Source: Chloroflexota bacterium
Lineage (GTDB): Bacteria > Chloroflexota > Dormibacteria > Dormibacterales > Dormibacteraceae
DNA: 18,479 nucleotides
Assembly: GCA_005880175.1 (NCBI GenBank)
Contig: VBJR01000108.1
Coordinates: 8,534-27,012 of the forward strand
Direction of reading: 5' to 3'
Part shown: positions 5,841 through 14,531 of the stretch, piece after piece
How positions within the stretch are numbered: position 1 is the stretch's first letter
Layout of the letters: the number at the start of each line of letters is the position of its first letter
Notes under the pieces: generated by a model
What the model was told of the DNA's origin: nothing
Seen by the model: the letters and a program-made list of their open reading frames with translations, nothing else
Databases searched by the model: none
Program-made: the position numbers and the translations under genes

Positions 5841-8800
5841 TGGCCGCCGCGTGCTGGCGCACCCCGGTCGAGGCGGTCGTCGCGGCCGCGTGGCAGGAGG
5901 CGCTGCGCCAGCCCCGGGTCGGCGTGGACGACAACTTCTTCGCGGCCGGCGGCCACTCGCTGCTCGCCGCCCGCGTGACCGCGCGGCTGCGCGCCGCGCT
6001 GGGCCTCCAGCTCCCGCACACCCTGCTGTTCGAGAACCAGACGATCGCGGAGATCGCCGCGGCCATCGAGCGGATGGGCGACTCGCTGCCGGCGGCCGAG
6101 CCGCCCCGCCGGCGCCCGGACGGGGCCGGACCGCCGCCCCTGTCGTTCGCGCAGGAGCGGGTCTGGTTCCTGGAGCAGCTCGCGGCCGGCAGCGCATACA
6201 CCGTGCACGTGCGGATCTGGCTGCGCGGCCGGCTCGACCCACCGGCGCTGGAGCGGGCGCTGCAGCGGGTCGTGGACCGTCACGAGAGCCTCCGCACGTC
6301 GTTCCCCGAGCGCGGCGGCGCGCCGGTGCAGCAGGTGCACGAGCCCTGGGCGGTCGCGCTGCCGGTCGTCGACCTGACCGACCTGCCCGGGCCGGACCGC
6401 GATCCCGCCATGCGGTCGCTGGTGGATCGCGCGATCCGGCGCCCGTTCGACACGGCGGCGATCCCGCTCGCCCGCTGGACCCTGTACCGGCTCGCGCCCG
6501 ACGAGCACGTGCTGCTCCACTCCGAGCACCACTTCGTCCACGACGGCTGGTCGTTCAACCTCTTCCTGGGCGAGCTGTTCGAGGCCTACCGGGCCGAGCT
6601 GGCGGGGACGGACGCGGCCCTGCCGCCGCTGCCGGTCCAGTTCGGCGACTTCGCGGTCTGGCAGCGGGCGTGGGCCGCCGGCCCGGAGGCGGCCGCCCAG
6701 CTCGCCTGGTGGCGGCGGACGCTGGCCGGCATCCCCGCCGCCCTGGAGCTGCCGACCGACCGGCCCCGGCCCGCCGTCCAGACGTACGCCGGCGACGCCG
6801 TCCGGGTGCGCCTGCCGGCCCGGCTCAGCGACGAGCTGCGGGCGCTGGCCCGGCAGGAGTCCGTGACGCTGTTCATGACGTTCGTCGCCGCGCTGGCCGC
6901 GCTGCTCGGCCGCTGGTGCCGGCAGGACGACGTCGTGCTGGGCTCGGCGCTGGCCAATCGGCGCTGGCCCGAGACCGAGCGGCTGATCGGCATGATGCTG
7001 AACACGGTCGCCCTGCGCGTGGACCTGTCGGGCGACCCGACCGCGCGCCAGCTGCTCGGCCGCGTCCGGGAGACCACGCTCGGCGCGTGCCGGCACCAGG
7101 ACGTCCCGTTCGAGCGGGTGGTCGAGGAGGTGCGCCCGGAGCGGACGCTGAGCCGGAACCCGCTGTTCCAGGTCATGTGCGGGTTCCACGACGCGCCGCC
7201 GGCCGACCTCGACCCGCCGGGGCTGCGGGTCGAGCTGGAGGTGGCGCTGAGCAACGGTTCGGCCAAGTTCGACCTGAGCGTCACGGTGATCCCTCGGGCA
7301 GAGCAGGGCCGGCGGGACGCGGCCGAGCGCGAGATCACGGTCATCTGCGAGTACAACCGCGACCTCTTCGACCGGGCCACCGTCGAGCGCCTGGTCGCGT
7401 GCTACGAGCGCGTGCTGGCGGGGCTCGCCGCGGCGCCCGACCGCCCGGTCGCCGACATCGACCTGCTCGACCCCGACCAGCGACGGGCGCAGGCGGGGGA
7501 GTGGAACCGCACGGCGGTGGCGTGGGACGGCGGCGGCCTGCTGGACGAGTTCGCCGCCCGGGTCCGCGAGACGCCCGCGGCGGTCGCGGTCCGCTGCGGC
7601 GACCGCCGCCTGACGTACGCGGAGCTGGCGGCGCTGGCCGCCCGCGCCGCGGACCGGCTGCGGGCGGCGGGCCTGGCGCCGGAGGCGCGGGTCGGCGTGT
7701 GCGTCGAGCGCTCGCCCGAGCTGGTGGCGGCCCTGCTCGGGGTGATGGCGGCCGGCGCCGCGTACGTGCCCCTCGACCCGGGCTACCCGCAGGAGCGCCT
7801 GGAGCACATGATCGCGGACGCCGGCCTCGGCGCCGTGGTCACCCAGCGGTCGCTGCGGGACCGGCTCCCGGTGCCGGACGGCGTCCCGGTCCTGGACGTG
7901 GCGGCGCTCGCGGCCGAGGCCGGCGGGCCCCGCGACCTGCCCGCCGCGCCGGCGCTCGACCGGCTCGCCTACGTGATCTACACCTCCGGCTCGACCGGCC
8001 GGCCCAAGGGCGTCGCGATCTCGCGGGCGCGCTCACCCCGGTCTCGTTCGACATCGCGGCGCTGGAGCTGTTCCTGCCCCTGACCGTGGGCGCTTCGGTG
8101 GTCGTCTACGACCGGGCGGCGGCGCTGGACCCGTGGCTCCTCGCCGGCCGCCTCGGTCCCGATGGGATCACGGTGCTCCAGGCCACGCCCGTCACGTGGC
8201 GCCAGCTGGTGCGGAGCGGCTGGCCGGGCCTACCCCGCCTGACCGCCCTCTGCGGCGGCGAGGCGCTGCCCGAGTCGCTGGCCTCGGAGCTGCGTCCCCG
8301 GACCGGGGCCCTCTGGAACGTGTACGGCCCGACCGAGACCACGATCTGGTCCACGGCCTCGCGGGTCGAGGCCGGCCCGGTCTCGATCGGCGGGCCGATC
8401 GCCAACACGGTCCTCCACGTGCTCGACCCGCGCCTGCGGCCCGTGCCGGTGGGCGTGTGCGGCGAGCTCCACATCGGCGGCGCCGGGCTTGCCCGCGGCT
8501 ACCTCGGCCGGCCGGACCTGACGGCCGAGCGGTTCGTGCCCGACCCCGTGTCCGGGACACCGGGCGCCCGGCTGTACCGGACCGGGGACCTGGTGCGGCG
8601 GCGGGCGGACGGCGGCCTGGAGTTCCGCGGCCGCGCCGACCACCAGGTGAAGGTGCGCGGCCACCGCATCGAGCTGGGGGAGGTGGAGGCGGCGCTGAAG
8701 CGGGACCCGGCGATCGCCGACGCGGCCGTCGCGGTGCTGGCCGACGGCGCGGGGGGCGACGAGCTGGCGGCGTACGTGGTCTGGCGGCCGGGCGCCGCCA

Positions 8801-9288
8801 CCGGCGCGGCGCCCGTGCTGGCGGCGGCCCGCGAGATCCTGCCCGACTACATGGTCCCCAGCACCGTGACCGCGCTGCCGGAGCTGCCCCTGACCCCGAA
8901 CGGCAAGGTGGACCGGCGAGCGCTTCCGCGGCCGCGGCGTGGCGGCGCCGCGGTCGCACTCCCGGCGCCGCCGCGGACGCCGGTCGAGCGGGCGGTGGCC
9001 GGGATCTGGCAGGAGGTGCTGGGCGCCGGCGCCCTGGCCGCCGGCCAGAACTTCTTCGACGCCGGCGGCCACTCGCTGCTGCTGGTGCAGGTGCACCGGC
9101 GGCTCCAGGAGGCGTTCGGGACGTCCGTCACGCTGGTGGAGCTGTTCGGCCATCCGACCATCCGCGGCATGGCGGAGGTCGTGGCCGGCGGCGCCGGGGC
9201 GGCCTCGCTGGACCGGCGGCGGGAGCGGGCCCAGGCCCGGCGCCGGCGCCTGGCCAGCGCGCTGGAAGGGGGAGAGGGGGGTGGCTGA
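5840..9288 (+). pseudogene. Nonribosomal peptide synthetase, PCP-C-A-PCP, frame-interrupted in the A domain
   Basis: Domains in order are: carrier domain (residues 8-80, phosphopantetheine site GGHSLL with Ser40); condensation domain (from about residue 100, HHFVHDG at 230-236 giving the catalytic HHxxxDG); adenylation domain (TYAEL, TSGSTGRPKGV, YGPTETT, GELHIGG, YRTGD, NGKVDR); second carrier domain (FFDAGGHSLL, about 9055-9080). Near 8023-8030 the frame changes, and roughly 25 residues normally found between TSGSTGRPKGV and the FD-containing A4 motif are missing. Family alignment gives the specificity residues D-I-L-Q-L-G-V-I-W-K, nearly the classic glycine code. No adenylation domain precedes the first carrier, so it needs a partner or has lost its front. 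As written it yields a truncated protein ending at 8083. Confidence 0.88.
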
Positions 9289-9527
9289 GCCCGAGGGGTC
9301 CGGGCTGGACGTCGCCATCGTCGGCCTGGCGGCCCGGTTTCGCCGGCGCCGCCAGCGCCGCCAGCGCCGCCAGCGCCGCCGCCTTCTGGGACGGGCTGAC
9401 CCGCGGCGTCGAGTTCGTGCGCGACCGGTCGCGGGAGGAGCTCCTGGCCGCGGGCGTGCCGGCGGGCGTGGCGGCCCGGATCGGCGAGCTGCTCGAGGCC
9501 CGAGCGGGACCGCCTACAGCGCCTTGA
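9281..9527 (+). pseudogene. Truncated ketosynthase (type I PKS) N-terminus
   Basis: The GTG at 9281 overlaps the NRPS stop by 8 bases and has a strong ribosome site (GGAAGGGGGGAGAGG). It starts GLDVAIVGLAARF, the canonical beta-ketoacyl synthase opening, then shifts frame at about 9338-9345. The other frame continues AAAFWDGLTRGVEFVRDRS and REELLAAGVP, again typical of modular PKS. Removing G9342 restores the consensus RFPGA. A 9-bp unit (GCCGCCAGC) is present three times where the family usually has room for about one. After about residue 65 similarity ends, and the frame stops at 9527 inside the convergent GNAT gene. A ketosynthase needs about 420 residues with a Cys-His-His active site, all missing here. 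Confidence 0.82.
9348..9374 (+). repeat. Three tandem copies of a 9-bp unit in the ketosynthase remnant
   Basis: GCCGCCAGC is repeated at 9348-9356, 9357-9365 and 9366-9374, followed by GCCGCCGCC. In the ketosynthase frame it encodes Ala-Ala-Ser repeats between RFPGA and FW. Typical modular ketosynthases have about five residues there; this has eleven, so two extra units fit an in-frame expansion by replication slippage. Confidence 0.75.
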
Positions 9528-9996
9528 AGTAGCGGGCCACCGGCAGCAGGGTGTAGCCCGCCTTCTCGTAGACGCGCCGGGCCGGCGCGTGGCCGGGGTC
9601 GCCGCCGGTCTCGATCATGCCGACCGCCATCCCCGCGTCGCGCACGCGCTCGGTCGCGAACTCGGTCAGGATCGTGCCCGTGCCCCGGCCCTGGCCGTCG
9701 GGATCGACGGCCAGCATCGCGATCTCGCCGATCATCCGCTCCCGGTGCAGGCGGATGGCCACGAAGCCGAAGACCCGGCGCTCGGCCTCCGCGACCCAGA
9801 CCCGCAGGGCCGGGTCGCCGAGCGTGTCGCGGACCGCCCGCGCCTGGTCCGACCGCCAGTCGGCGTGCAGGCGGCCGAAGATCTCGGGGCCCAGGACCCC
9901 GGCCAGCGAGTCGAAGACCGGCGCCCAGGCCCGCAGGGACAGGGCGACGACGGCCTCCTCGTCCCCCGGCTCATACCTCCGGATCCGCGCGTCCAT
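9514..9996 (-). CDS. GNAT-family N-acetyltransferase
   Basis: This 160-residue protein matches the GCN5-related fold, which transfers an acetyl group from acetyl-CoA to an amine. The acetyl-CoA pyrophosphate loop is DPDGQGRGTGTIL (Q-x-x-G-x-G), preceded by the strand EIAMLAV. The C-terminal part (ARRVYEKAGYTLLPVARYFK) is also characteristic, so the gene is complete. The opening DARIRRYEPGDEEAVVAL is a standard GNAT start. The ATG at 9996 follows the histidine kinase stop by 13 bases, so the two are probably co-transcribed. The substrate is unknown. Its last 14 bases overlap the open frame of the convergent ketosynthase remnant. Confidence 0.92.
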   Translation of the reverse strand: MDARIRRYEPGDEEAVVALSLRAWAPVFDSLAGVLGPEIFGRLHADWRSDQARAVRDTLGDPALRVWVAEAERRVFGFVAIRLHRERMIGEIAMLAVDPDGQGRGTGTILTEFATERVRDAGMAVGMIETGGDPGHAPARRVYEKAGYTLLPVARYFKAL

Positions 9997-10009
9997 CAGC
10001 CGGCCGCGT

Positions 10010-12087
10010 TCAGGAGGCCGCGGCGCCGTCCGGCGCGCGGTGCAGGCGCAGCACGAACACGCTGCCCTCGCCCGGGGCGCTGCGCTCCAGGACCAGCTCG
10101 CCGCCGCTGAGGGACGCCAGCTCCTGGCTGATCGTCAGGCCCAGGCCCAGGCCGGCCGACGTGCGCGCGGGCCCCACGTCCACCCGGTGGAACCGCTGGA
10201 ACACCCGCTCGTGCTCCTCGCTCGGGATGCCGTGCCCCTGGTCCAGGACGGCCACCTCGACCGCCTCGCCGTCCCGCACCTCGACCGTGACGTCGGCCGG
10301 CGCCGGGCTGTAGGTCAGGGCGTTGTTCAGCAGGTTGTTCAGGATCAGCGCGACGTGCGCCCGGTCCGCCGTCGCCGCGTGGTGCCCGCCCCGCACCCGG
10401 GTGGAGAGCCGGGCCCCCTCCAGGCGCGCCCGCGGCCGCACCCGCTCCAGCGCCTCGGCGACCTCGCGCACCATGTCCAGCTCGTCCGCGGCGTGGGGCA
10501 GGCCGCCGCCCTCCAGCCGGGCCGCCACGACCAGCAGCTCCACCAGCGACTCCAGCTCCTGGGCCTTGCCCACGAGGGTCTCCACCGCCTCGGCCCGGGT
10601 CCTGTCCGGCACCGGGTACGTGCCGTCCTCCAGCAGCGACAGATAGCCCCGGATCACCGCGAGCGGCGTCCGCAGCTCGTGCGCCGCCAGGTGCATGAAC
10701 CGGCTCCTGACCTGGTCGGTCTGCCGGGCCTCGTCCAGCCGCCGCGCGTTCCGGAGCAGCAGGCCCACCAGCTTCGCGAACGGGAGGAGCGCCTCCCCGT
10801 CGGCATCGGTGAACGGCTCGTCCCGGGTCCGCCCCAGGCCGAGCAGGCCCCAGACCTCGCCCCCGACGATGATCGGGCAGGAGATCGCGTACCGGAGCCC
10901 GGCCGGCACCATCCACGCCAGCCCGCCTCGGCGCCCATCCGGCTCCGGGCCAGGGGCCGCCGCCGCTCGTAGGGCAGGTTCGACCGGTTGTCGTGCTCGA
11001 CGACCAGGTCGTCGCCCTCCAGCCGGGAGATGTTGCCCCGGTCCGCGCGGAGCGCGGTGACGGCGAGCAGCCGCGCGCGCTCGACCATCTCCTGGAGCTG
11101 CTCGGTGGACCCGATCTCCTCCGCCGCCTCGATCGCCCGGACCAGGCTGTGCTGCAGGCGCTGCTCGGCCTCCGCCAGCTCGGTCTGGCGCCGGGCCGCG
11201 CCGATCGCCAGCCCGGTGACGCGGGCGATGCCGGTCAGCAGGCGCAGGTCGTCGCCGCGGAACCCGGCCGGGTCCGCCGTCGCCACCGCCAGCAGCCCGA
11301 ACGCCTGGTCCCCGACGTCCACCCGGGCCACGGTCCAGGCCGCGATGCCGCCCGGCGCGGGCCCCTCGGCCCCGGTGGGCAGCAGGTCGGCCACCGGCAG
11401 GATGCGCGGCCGCCCGTCGTCGAGGACCTGGAGCGCGGCGGGCGGCAGCCGGAGCCGCGTCAGGCCCGTGTCCGGGTCGATGCAGGCGGCCGCGTCGCCA
11501 TCGGCCGCCAGCACCGTCTCGGCGCCGGCCGACACCCGGATCAGGAACGCCCCCCGGGCGGGTCCGCGGCCGTCGGCCGGCAGCGCGCCCGAGGCGGCCC
11601 GGACGGCCTCCTTCGCGACCCGGCGCTGGTCGAACGAGCCGCCGATGAGGTCGGCCGAGCGGAGCAGCACGTCCACCTCGTGCTCGCGGGCGCGCCGGGC
11701 CCGGGCGGCGCCCGCCACCGCCACCCTGGCCACCGCCGTCACCAGTCCGACCACGACCAGGTGGCCGCCGGCCTCGGCCGGCTCGAGCCGGCCGAGGCCG
11801 ACGCCCAGCGCCTCGACGGCGAGCACCACCGCCAGCACCGCGACGAGCGCTCGCGCGCCCAGCGCCCGGCTCGCGACCAGCACCGGGAGCAGCACGAGCG
11901 CCCACGTGCCGAACGCGTCGTCCGGCAGGACGAGGTCGGCGCCGAGCGTCACCGCGGCCAGCACGATCAGCAGGAGGGTCCACGGAAGCTGCGCCGGGCC
12001 GTCCGCGGCGGCTTGCGCGCGCGTCAACCGGCGCAGCCAGGACGGCGGCGGCCCGTCGTCTCCGATCTCAGCGACCACGGGTCGCAC
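10010..12087 (-). pseudogene. Membrane histidine kinase with two GAF domains, frame-interrupted
   Basis: Parts in order are: about four N-terminal membrane segments (roughly residues 33-140), a first GAF-like domain, a second GAF domain (ISRLEGDDLVVEHDNRSNL), HisKA with H-box HELRTPL (10661-10681), and an HATPase domain with NNLLNNALTYS (N box), DQGHGIP (G1) and AGLGLGLT (G2). The frame changes near 10920-10945, inside the second GAF domain: RPLARSRMGAEA is followed in another frame by LAWMVPAGLRYAI. Some 20-30 residues seem to be missing. The GTG at 12087 is preferred over the in-frame GTG at 12111 because GGAGAGGAGAGAGG lies just upstream. No response regulator is adjacent. The intact protein would sense a small ligand or membrane signal and autophosphorylate. 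The GNAT gene follows. Confidence 0.87.
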
Positions 12088-12175
12088 GAGGCCTCTCTCC
12101 TCTCCAGCCACGGCTCGCTGCCGATTGAAGCACAGCGCGGTGGAATCGCGCCGTCCTCGACCGTGATGGCCGGCG

Positions 12176-12200
12176 CGCGGCTGAGCCTGGCTCAGCCGCG
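12176..12200 (-). terminator. Hairpin after the zinc-ribbon gene
   Basis: GCGGCTGAGC (12177-12186) and GCTCAGCCGC (12190-12199) form a perfect 10-bp stem with a 3-base loop, extended by one outer C-G pair. It begins 6 bases after the zinc-ribbon stop on the minus strand. There is no T tract, as is common in very GC-rich genomes. It probably separates this transcript from the histidine kinase gene. Confidence 0.65.
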
Positions 12201-12205
12201 TCGAA

Positions 12206-12517
12206 TCAGTGGATGACGGGCGACTCCCGGCTCACCCGCAGGCCGTCCGACTCCATCTCCTCGACCGTGCCGTCGAACGAGGACATCGCCCAGGCGACGA
12301 GCCGGGGATCGACGCCCACGCGCGGCTGCCGGGCCGCGCCCGGGTAGATCTGGATGGACGCGGCCATCTGGCGCGACCCGGTGCGGCGGAACAGGCTCTC
12401 GAAGCCGGCGCCGCAGTAGTCGCAGCGCATCCGCGCGGCCATGGCGCTGCCGCTGATGTCGCTGCTGCCGACGACCTTGCCGACCTGGCAGAACCTGCAC
12501 TCAGGTGGTTCCGGCAT
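12206..12517 (-). CDS. Small zinc-ribbon protein of unknown function
   Basis: This 103-residue protein has two CxxC pairs, CRFC (residues 7-10) and CDYC near residue 32, about 25 residues apart, which should bind one zinc ion. The rest (SIQIYPGAARQPRVGVDPRL) is not recognised. The ATG at 12517 has AGGTGA a few bases upstream, which supports the start. A strong hairpin follows the stop. It is divergent from the cupin gene across about 160 bases. The role is unknown; zinc ribbons of this size often bind nucleic acid or protein, but the sequence does not show which. Confidence 0.75.
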   Translation of the reverse strand: MPEPPECRFCQVGKVVGSSDISGSAMAARMRCDYCGAGFESLFRRTGSRQMAASIQIYPGAARQPRVGVDPRLVAWAMSSFDGTVEEMESDGLRVSRESPVIH

Positions 12518-12668
12518 CCCTCACCTCCATGCGCCTCACCGTCAGCACTGCGCCGTCACCGTACAGATGCGGCGGGGCGGGTTCCATGGGCAGTGTGTCC
12601 CGCGTCGCCGCGCCGGAGTCCCGGAGGCGGCGTCAGCCGAAGCGGTGTGTCCGGCCCGGCCGGCGGCC

Positions 12669-12683
12669 TATGATCCAGGCGTG
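12669..12683 (+). promoter_or_regulatory. Leaderless-type promoter of the cupin gene
   Basis: TATGAT (12669-12674) is a good -10 box and lies six bases before the GTG at 12681, so transcription would start at or within a base of the start codon. No ribosome site precedes this GTG. The -35 position (around 12646-12651, TGTGTC) is weak. This arrangement is typical of leaderless genes in high-GC bacteria and decides the start in favour of the GTG over the downstream ATG at 12705. Confidence 0.6.
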
Positions 12684-13028
12684 CAGGAGCCCCAGGTCAT
12701 CGACATGGAACGCCTGCGGTTCAGCCCCACCGCGTGGCTGTTCGAGGGGGTCAAGTTCGGCGGCATCCAGGCGACGAGCTTCATCGTGGCCACGCCGCCG
12801 GGGCGGGGCGTCGGCCTCCACGTGCACCCGTACCCCGAGGTCTTCATCGTGCTGAAGGGCGAGGCGACGTTCCGCATCGGCCAGCAGACGATCGAGGGCC
12901 ACGCGAACCAGGTCCTGATCGCGCCGGCGCAGACGGCGCACGGGTTCACGAACACGGGCACGGAGCCGTTGAGCATCGTCAGCATCCACGCGAGCGACCA
13001 CCTGGTCCAGGAGTTCCTGGAGGACTGA
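12681..13028 (+). CDS. Small single-domain cupin protein
   Basis: This 115-residue protein is one cupin barrel. Motif 1 is HVHPYPEVFIVLKG with metal ligands His47, His49 and Glu53; motif 2 is PAQTAHGFTNTG with His87. All four usual ligands are present, so a metal (Fe, Mn, Ni or Zn) is likely bound. Small cupins act as sugar isomerases, dioxygenases or binding proteins, and the sequence does not separate these. The GTG at 12681 is chosen because of the -10 box six bases upstream. It is monocistronic, followed by a strong hairpin and facing the helicase gene. Confidence 0.88.
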   Translation: MQEPQVIDMERLRFSPTAWLFEGVKFGGIQATSFIVATPPGRGVGLHVHPYPEVFIVLKGEATFRIGQQTIEGHANQVLIAPAQTAHGFTNTGTEPLSIVSIHASDHLVQEFLED

Positions 13029-13046
13029 CCGGGGCCGGGCGCTGTT

Positions 13047-13079
13047 CACCCGGGTCGGCCTGAGGGGCGGACCCGGGTG
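13047..13079. terminator. Bidirectional terminator hairpin between cupin and helicase genes
   Basis: CACCCGGGTC (13047-13056) and GACCCGGGTG (13070-13079) form a perfect 10-bp stem with a 13-base loop. It sits between the cupin stop (13028) and the convergent helicase stop (13080), so it can serve both. T tracts are lacking on both strands. Confidence 0.7.
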
Positions 13080-14360
13080 CTACGCGGCCCGGCGCGGGCG
13101 CCGGCTCCGGTATCGCGGCCGGCCCGGGCGGGTCCGGGCCGGAGCCGCCGGCACGGCCGGCCGGGGCCTCGCCGGAGCCACGGGCGCGGCCGCCGGCGCC
13201 GGCGCGTACCGCCACTCCCCGGCGCCGAGCAGGTGCTCCACGTCCAGCTCGGGCAGGTCGGGCCCGCCCCGGGTGCGCAGTCGCCGCCACGCCACCGCGT
13301 CGTCCGGCGTCAGGAAGGTGAGCGCCCGGCCCTCGTTCCCCATCCGGGCCGTGCGGCCGATCCGGTGCGTCAGGGACTCGGCCGTGTCGGGCAGGTCGTA
13401 GTTCACGACCAGGTCCACGTGGCTGATGTCCAGCCCGCGGGCGGCCACGTTGGTCGCCACCAGCACGCCGCTCCGGCCCGACCGGAACAGCGCCATCGCC
13501 TGGTCGCGCGCCGACTGGGACATGTTGCCCTGCAGCTCGACCGCGTCGTGGCGGAGCTGGCGCAGGGCCGCGGCCAGCTTGCGCACACCGTGCTTGGTGC
13601 GCCCGAAGACGATGACGCCGCGGTTCTGCCGCAGCACCTGGCTCAGCGTCGAGAGCTTGGCCTCGCGCGCCACGCGGATCATCGCGTGCTCCAGCCGCGG
13701 CTCGCTCGCCGCGCCGGCGACCCGGACGCGCACCGGGTCGACCAGGTGCTTGCGGATCATCGCCGCGACCCAGTCGGGCATCGTCGCCGAGGCCAGGACC
13801 ATCTGCGGCTGATCGGTCAGCGCGAGCAGGCGCTCGACCGCCGGCGCGAAGCCGGAGTCGAGCATCTCGTCCGCCTCGTCCAGGACCAGGTACCGGATCC
13901 GATCCAGGCGGAGCAGCCCGCGCTCGATCATGTCGAGGAGCCGGCCGGGCGTCCCCAGGACGATGTCGGGCCGCTTGCGAAGCGCGGCCATCTGGGTGCC
14001 GTAGCCCACGCCTCCATACAGGGTGGCGACGCGACCCGGCGCCCCCAGTCCGCGGTAGACGGCGTCCACCTGCATGGCCAGCTCGCGGACGGGCGCCACG
14101 ACCAGCGCTCGCGGGCCGGGCTCCGGCAGCGCCAGCCGCTCGACGACCGGGAGCAGGAACGCGAGGGTCTTCCCGGACCCAGTGGGTGCCTCGATGACGA
14201 CGTCTCGACCGGCCAGCAGGCTGGGAATCGCGTCCGCCTGGACCGGAACGGGAGTGGTGATGCCCCGGCGCGCGAGCGCCGCCAGCGTGCGCTTGCCGAC
14301 GCCGAGTTCCTCGAAGGTGGGCAGCTTGGAGTCTCCTGTGGTTTGTAGCTCTCGAACCAT
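13080..14360 (-). CDS. DEAD-box ATP-dependent RNA helicase
   Basis: This 426-residue protein has all superfamily 2 helicase motifs: Q motif (PVPVQ, about residue 37), I (APTGSGKT, 58-65), Ia (PVRELA), Ib (TPGRLLD), II (DEAD), III (SAT), IV (VIVFGRTK), V (ATNVAARGLD) and VI (HRIGRTARMG). It unwinds RNA duplexes with ATP, usually in ribosome assembly, mRNA decay or cold adaptation. The tail is rich in Pro, Ala and Arg (PGRPRYRSRRPRRAA) and probably binds RNA. The ATG at 14360 lacks a clear ribosome site. AGGAG stands 8 bases before an in-frame CTG at 14324, just ahead of PTFEELGVG, so the real start may be there. About 170 bases without a gene lie upstream. Confidence 0.94.
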   Translation of the reverse strand: MVRELQTTGDSKLPTFEELGVGKRTLAALARRGITTPVPVQADAIPSLLAGRDVVIEAPTGSGKTLAFLLPVVERLALPEPGPRALVVAPVRELAMQVDAVYRGLGAPGRVATLYGGVGYGTQMAALRKRPDIVLGTPGRLLDMIERGLLRLDRIRYLVLDEADEMLDSGFAPAVERLLALTDQPQMVLASATMPDWVAAMIRKHLVDPVRVRVAGAASEPRLEHAMIRVAREAKLSTLSQVLRQNRGVIVFGRTKHGVRKLAAALRQLRHDAVELQGNMSQSARDQAMALFRSGRSGVLVATNVAARGLDISHVDLVVNYDLPDTAESLTHRIGRTARMGNEGRALTFLTPDDAVAWRRLRTRGGPDLPELDVEHLLGAGEWRYAPAPAAAPVAPARPRPAVPAAPARTRPGRPRYRSRRPRRAA

Positions 14361-14531
14361 GCGTCAGGCCGACGTCGAGGGCCCAGTTCGAGAAGGCGAG
14401 GACTCCGCAACGCGCATCCTTCGGAACGTGGATGCCGGCCGCAGGCTACCACAACTTGCCGGCCGGCACCGCGGACGGGCCCGATGAGGCGAGCGGCGCG
14501 GCGCCGCCCGCCCTGCCGGGGAACGGAAGAT
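14361..14531. other. Intergenic region upstream of the helicase gene
   Basis: This 171-base gap holds no convincing gene. An inverted repeat GCCGGCCG (14434-14441) and CGGCCGGC (14460-14467) with an 18-base loop might terminate the DUF4383 transcript, but such GC words arise easily here. The remainder would be the helicase promoter and a potentially long leader. No clear -35/-10 pair was found. Confidence 0.35.

Noticed and set aside
5792..7807. A 671-codon minus-strand open frame opposite the NRPS
   Set aside because: It is a shadow of the condensation and adenylation domains, with no recognisable motif.
9345..9386. Short tandem repeats as a possible CRISPR or attachment site
   Set aside because: The unit is 9 bp with no spacers and lies in a ketosynthase coding frame. 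Slippage explains it.
10993..12216. Long plus-strand frames opposite the histidine kinase
   Set aside because: They are low-complexity Arg/Gly/Ala/Ser translations with no motif, antisense to a clear sensor kinase.
13077..14348. A 423-codon plus-strand frame opposite the helicase
   Set aside because: The minus strand has every DEAD-box motif, while the plus frame is His/Arg/Gln-rich shadow.
14434..14467. GCCGGCCG/CGGCCGGC hairpin as a firm terminator
   Set aside because: Eight-base GC-only palindromic words are frequent at this base composition, and the loop is 18 bases with no T tract. It is kept only as a note in the gap entry.
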